From the NCBI GenBank assembly GCA_034401795.1, contig CM067370.1:100200164-100264163 (forward strand): 64,000 bases of DNA, read 5' to 3'. This DNA is from Chaetoderma sp. LZ-2023a (lineage: Eukaryota; Mollusca; Caudofoveata; Chaetodermatida; Chaetodermatidae). A model generated the notes under the pieces. It saw only the letters and a list, made by a program, of their open reading frames with translations. It did no database searches and was not told the DNA's origin. Below are positions 60,600-64,000 of this stretch, one piece after another. A program made the position numbers and the translations under genes. The first letter of the stretch is position 1. Each line of letters opens with the position of its first letter.

Positions 60600-62590
60600 T
60601 CAGAAGCTATGAAAAAATCTGCCTCCAGCCAAAGCTATAGGCCCTGACAACATCCACCCAAGAGTCATGAAGGAGCTACCAAATGAAATTGCAGACCCCT
60701 TGACTAGGATATTCAGGAAATCTTTAGATGAGGCCACATCCACTAGGACTGGAAACATGCCAATGTGTCACCCATATTTAAAAAGGGGCAGAAATATGTA
60801 CCAGCCAACTATCGCCCCATTAGCCTGACCTGTATATCATCCAAAATCATGGAACGTTATTTGCAGCAGCGTAATGAAACATGCCAGCCAACATAATATA
60901 TTGTATGACCATCAACATGGCCGTCGCGAAAAGAGGTTTTGTGAGACACAGCTCATTGAATTCATACATGATGCCACAAGCAGGGATTGAAATGTCCATT
61001 TGCCCTGTTGCCCAGGGCAACCTGATTTTCAAAAGGGCAACTAAACTTTGGCTGTTAATGGTACACAGGGTAACCATGATAAATACTCAGACTAATGGTA
61101 TTATACGTTTTAAAGCATTTATTTAATTATTAGAAAGGTTAACCAGTATGCTTAATGCCATCTCTCAATAATTGTGTCCATTCTTCAGAATTTACTTGAC
61201 AAAGCAATAGTGATTCTAATTTTCGTTGTCATTTAGCGTAACATATACGGGCAACCTTAATCTGCGGTAGGCAACCTGAAAATGCATGAAATGGCAACTA
61301 ATCTTTTCATTTATTTCTAACCCTGCATAAGCAACGTGCAACAGGGCCTCCAAACATTTCCAAAGCATTCGACAAAGTCGGTCACTCGAGGCTTATCAAG
61401 AAACGTAAATGGTATGGCATCAATGGCGAAGTAAACCGATGGATCCACAGCTTTCTATCTAACAGAACTCGATCCGTAGTTGTCGATGGCACATCCTCCA
61501 ATTGTGTTCCAGTTCTCTCTGGCATCCCACAAGTTTCTGTATTAGGTCCATGCCTGTTCTTTTACTTCATTTAAATGACAGCAGATGGTCTAGCATCTAC
61601 AACACGCTTATTTGCTGACAATACCATGATGTACCTGGCTGTTAAGAGCGAGAATGATGCCAAACTTCTACAAAACGGTCTCGACCTGTTGGTAAAATGG
61701 GAAAACACCTGGATGATGGAGTTCCACCCTGATAAATCTGAGATCATTAGCATCACTTGCAAAAGAAAGCCTCTAGACTACTCATCTACAATCCATGGTC
61801 ATCAACTCAAAACACACAGACCACATCAAATATCTAAAATATCACAAGACCTTCGCTGGGACAAACACATCAACAATATCACAGCAAAAGCCAATAACAC
61901 CTTGAACTTTCTCAGGTGAAACATCAATGTAAGTAATCCACAAATCAAAGAGCGAGCCTACAACACCCTTGTCAGACTATCTCTCGAGTTTAGTTAAACC
62001 GTCTGCGACCCATATACCAATGAATTGGCCAAGAAACTAGAATCGGTCCAACGACATGCTGCTCGTTATACGCTAAATCGGTACGGACAGACATCCAGCA
62101 TCGGCGAAATGCTCATGGAACTAAACTGGCAGCCTCTGGCAGAGAAACGTAGAATCACAAGACTCGCCATGTTCAACAAAATCCACAACCATCTTGTCGC
62201 AACTACTATGCCGCTGACATCAAAGCAGCATCCAGCTCCTACACGAACAGAAAATACCCAGGCATACCAAATTCCTATGTCATCATGTGACTATCATCGT
62301 CTTTCATTCTTCCCACATACAACTAGAGACCGTAACATGTCATCTTGCCAGAAAGCACTGTCTTGGCAAAAACTATTGAGGCATTCAGGAGCGCGATCCA
62401 ACTGTCGCCGTAGTTCCACCACAGCACCAGGTACTCCACTAGAATCAAGTGTCAGGGAGCCGTGCCCCTGCCTTGAGGAGCTGGAAGCAATGAGCTTCTT
62501 TTATCGTTTTAACTACTTCCTTCTATATTTTAACCGTATGTGTCCTAAAGCGCATGCACACCACAATTCAGAGCCAAAGTCTTCAATTTG
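60600..62590 (+). mobile_element. CR1/jockey-like LINE RT, decayed
   Basis: RT pieces in order: AIGPDNIHPRVMKELPNEIA (60635-60700), LISLTCISSK-type finger motif near 60815, KAFDKVGHSRLIKK near 61365 with the first catalytic Asp, SGIPQVSVLGPCLF near 61520, a box LFADNTMMYL near 61606 (FADD changed to FADN), EFHPDKSEIISITC, then the C-terminus 62025-62330 with LAKKLESVQRHAARYTLNRY and LNWQPLAEKRRITRLAMF. No endonuclease was seen. There are several stops and frameshifts, a mutated catalytic box and an inserted MITE at 60982-61324. Inactive. Confidence 0.75.
60982..61324. mobile_element. hAT-like MITE inside the LINE
   Basis: 343 bp that interrupt the RT between two adjacent LINE segments. Ends AGGGATTGAAAT and the complement of ATTTCTAACCCT match at 10 of 12. 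Flanking 8 bp are CCACAAGC (60974-60981) and GCATAAGC (61325-61332), 6 of 8 equal, fitting an aged 8 bp hAT target duplication. Internal GGGCAAC/GTTGCCC words. No coding capacity. Confidence 0.6.
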
Positions 62591-62599
62591 ACGAAGTTG

Positions 62600-63715
62600 G
62601 TCACTGTTGGTGCTTTCCTGGAAGAAGAAGTATAAGAGCAGCTGATACATTTGAAGATAAGAAAAAAGCCCATAATAGATGCCGCTTTCGTTAACCTGTG
62701 GTGATGTCAAGTGAATTTCTTGAATATTAATGAGCTGAAGTAATGGACTAAACCTAGGTTCTTTGAAACTTGCTCAGTGGCTATAAGCCAAGGATTAATA
62801 TTTTTTCAACAGTTAAAAAACGTGTGCACTTTATTAATTTTGACATTTTGCTAAAACATTATTGATAAGTACCCAACCCTTCTTCTAGAGCCTCTTCAAT
62901 ACAATTTAGAGGCGTTCCTGTCAATCAGTCTAATCTGATGTGGCGGAGAAATGTACACAAAGCAGACCTGTGGTAACTTTAGATTTTGAAAATTGCTCAT
63001 ATAAACTACTACATGTAAATAAGCGCAAGTAAGTAATCTAAGTGTATTAAGGAATCTGGCAATTTGTATCACTACATGTACCATCAGTAATTGTATGAAT
63101 AGGTACTTTTTTGCTCAAAACTTTGTCAAAATGTTCAGAACTGTCAACCAAAAACTGTTCAATGCGCAGATGCATTCTGTGCAACGCTGAATCATAGAAA
63201 GAGAGTGATAAAAACAAATTCACAAAATTCGGTACTCACGAATTTAAGCAACTCAACCATATACTATGGGTACCGAACTTCGTGAATCTAAGCAAACAAT
63301 TCAATTCAAGTAAATTTTATGATGGTGTTGCATAGTCCTGCGGTTCTTAGTACAGTTGATATTATTATAAAATAAACTCATCTTACAATGTACCTGATGT
63401 AAATTTTGATGTCTAGAATTGGCAGTCCTATTTCCTCAATTGTTGGCAAAGCTAAATCTATTTCTGTGTAGTGAAAAGTTTTTTATCACTTCGATAAGAT
63501 ACCAATGTAGGTGGCCTTACATCAGAACTAGCTAACCATATTCTCACGGTAAATAAAGAATGGTATGTACGGTAGCCCAGCAGAGTCAGAACACACAGAA
63601 AATATCAAGAATGTATTTAATATTAACAGTCTTTAACAAAACACGAAGTTTGTTTAATAATTTGGAGTAACAACGGCGTAATAAAAACCTTTACAAGTGG
63701 TCAGTCTTAACAGTT
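62600..63715. other. Intergenic, no gene seen
   Basis: AT-rich sequence without recognisable repeats or frames. A local inverted pair, ATTCGGTACTCACGAATT (63229) and GGTACCGAACTTCGTGAATC (63269), is present. An ATTAAA near 63620 on the minus strand could serve the frame at 63716-63999 as a poly(A) signal. Confidence 0.4.
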
Positions 63716-63999
63716 ATTCTTCATTGCGGCAATGAGGGCATCTGCCATCAGAATCTATAAACACTGGTGAGACACGTTGTGTGGTGACATTCCTGTTGAT
63801 TCCAGATGTTGAAGGGTTAGCATCTGTACATTCCAGTGGCGTGATTAAATTCTGTTGTATTTTTTGTTTGGGTGCAGTTGCTGTGCTGCTTGCAGCCTTG
63901 ACATTTCACCTTTTTGCCTGGTCCTTCAAAATGTCTGTATTAGCTCTCTTCAGTTGATCCCCTGTGACTGACTTATATGGAGTGCCAAATCTTTGCCCC
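63716..63999 (-). CDS. Partial 3' end of an unrecognised protein frame
   Basis: Entering from the right edge, one minus-strand frame reads QRFGTPYKSVTGDQLKRANT, then KDQAKR and an in-frame TGA near 63907, and continues in the same frame with a Ser/Thr/Gln-rich stretch to RVSPVFIDSDGRCPHCRNEE and a TAA at 63716. Codon-like composition on both sides of the TGA and the terminal CPHC suggest the C-terminus of a real gene, now interrupted, or one whose intron starts at the AAAAG|GTGAAA just before the TGA. I recognise no family; it might also be a transposase remnant. Confidence 0.3.
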
Positions 64000-64000
64000 A

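Overview
The window is repeat-dominated nuclear DNA of an animal, most likely a marine invertebrate. I see no complete host protein gene, no rRNA or tRNA gene, no CRISPR array and no bacterial operon structure. The evidence for an animal is the set of mobile elements: CR1/jockey-type LINEs with PHD, endonuclease and reverse-transcriptase parts, Ty3/Gypsy LTR elements primed by a tRNA-Lys-like sequence, TTAA-target DNA transposons, a sea-urchin-TU-like foldback transposon, a tRNA-derived SINE, and long TA, CA and ATT microsatellites. The frequent word TAGGCCTA and the TU-like foldback fit a deuterostome such as an echinoderm or hemichordate, but a mollusc cannot be excluded. The only candidate for host coding sequence is a short reading frame running off the right edge on the minus strand (63716-63999).

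Layout. 1-13415: one copy of a TTAA-type DNA element, opened by a LINE 3' fragment (387-1398), LTR element A (1416-12095) and an inverted LTR piece (12096-12635). 14128-14758: a LINE C-terminal fragment. 14759-26667: a minus-strand solo LTR of family B that contains a TTAA-type transposon (16933-25303), which contains a foldback transposon (18281-23811), which has a SINE and satellite-like units in its centre. The target duplications of all three layers are readable (ATAA, TTAA, CTTTTACT). 26668-28904: two LINE fragments facing each other. 28905-46842: LTR element B, a giant Ty3/Gypsy fossil. 46880-48180: a LINE with an inverted 5' part. 48460-53960: two minus-strand CR1-like LINEs. 55780-59060: a GTCCC-type tandem array split by a second TTAA element (56292-58277). 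60600-62590: a CR1-like LINE with a hAT-like MITE in it. 62600-64000: unique-looking sequence and the partial reading frame.

The most interesting object is LTR family B with its sister A. B is about 17.9 kb with LTRs of up to 3.56 kb. Its LTR promoter carries CCAAT, CRE (TGACGTCA) and TATA motifs and, in B but not A, a perfect five-unit heat-shock element. Between pol and the 3' LTR both families have about 5 kb of extra sequence. It contains a second CRE plus TATA promoter placed ahead of an accessory gene whose product starts with zinc-finger-like motifs. A conserved hairpin precedes the 3' LTR. Both elements are broken fossils and are described only as such.
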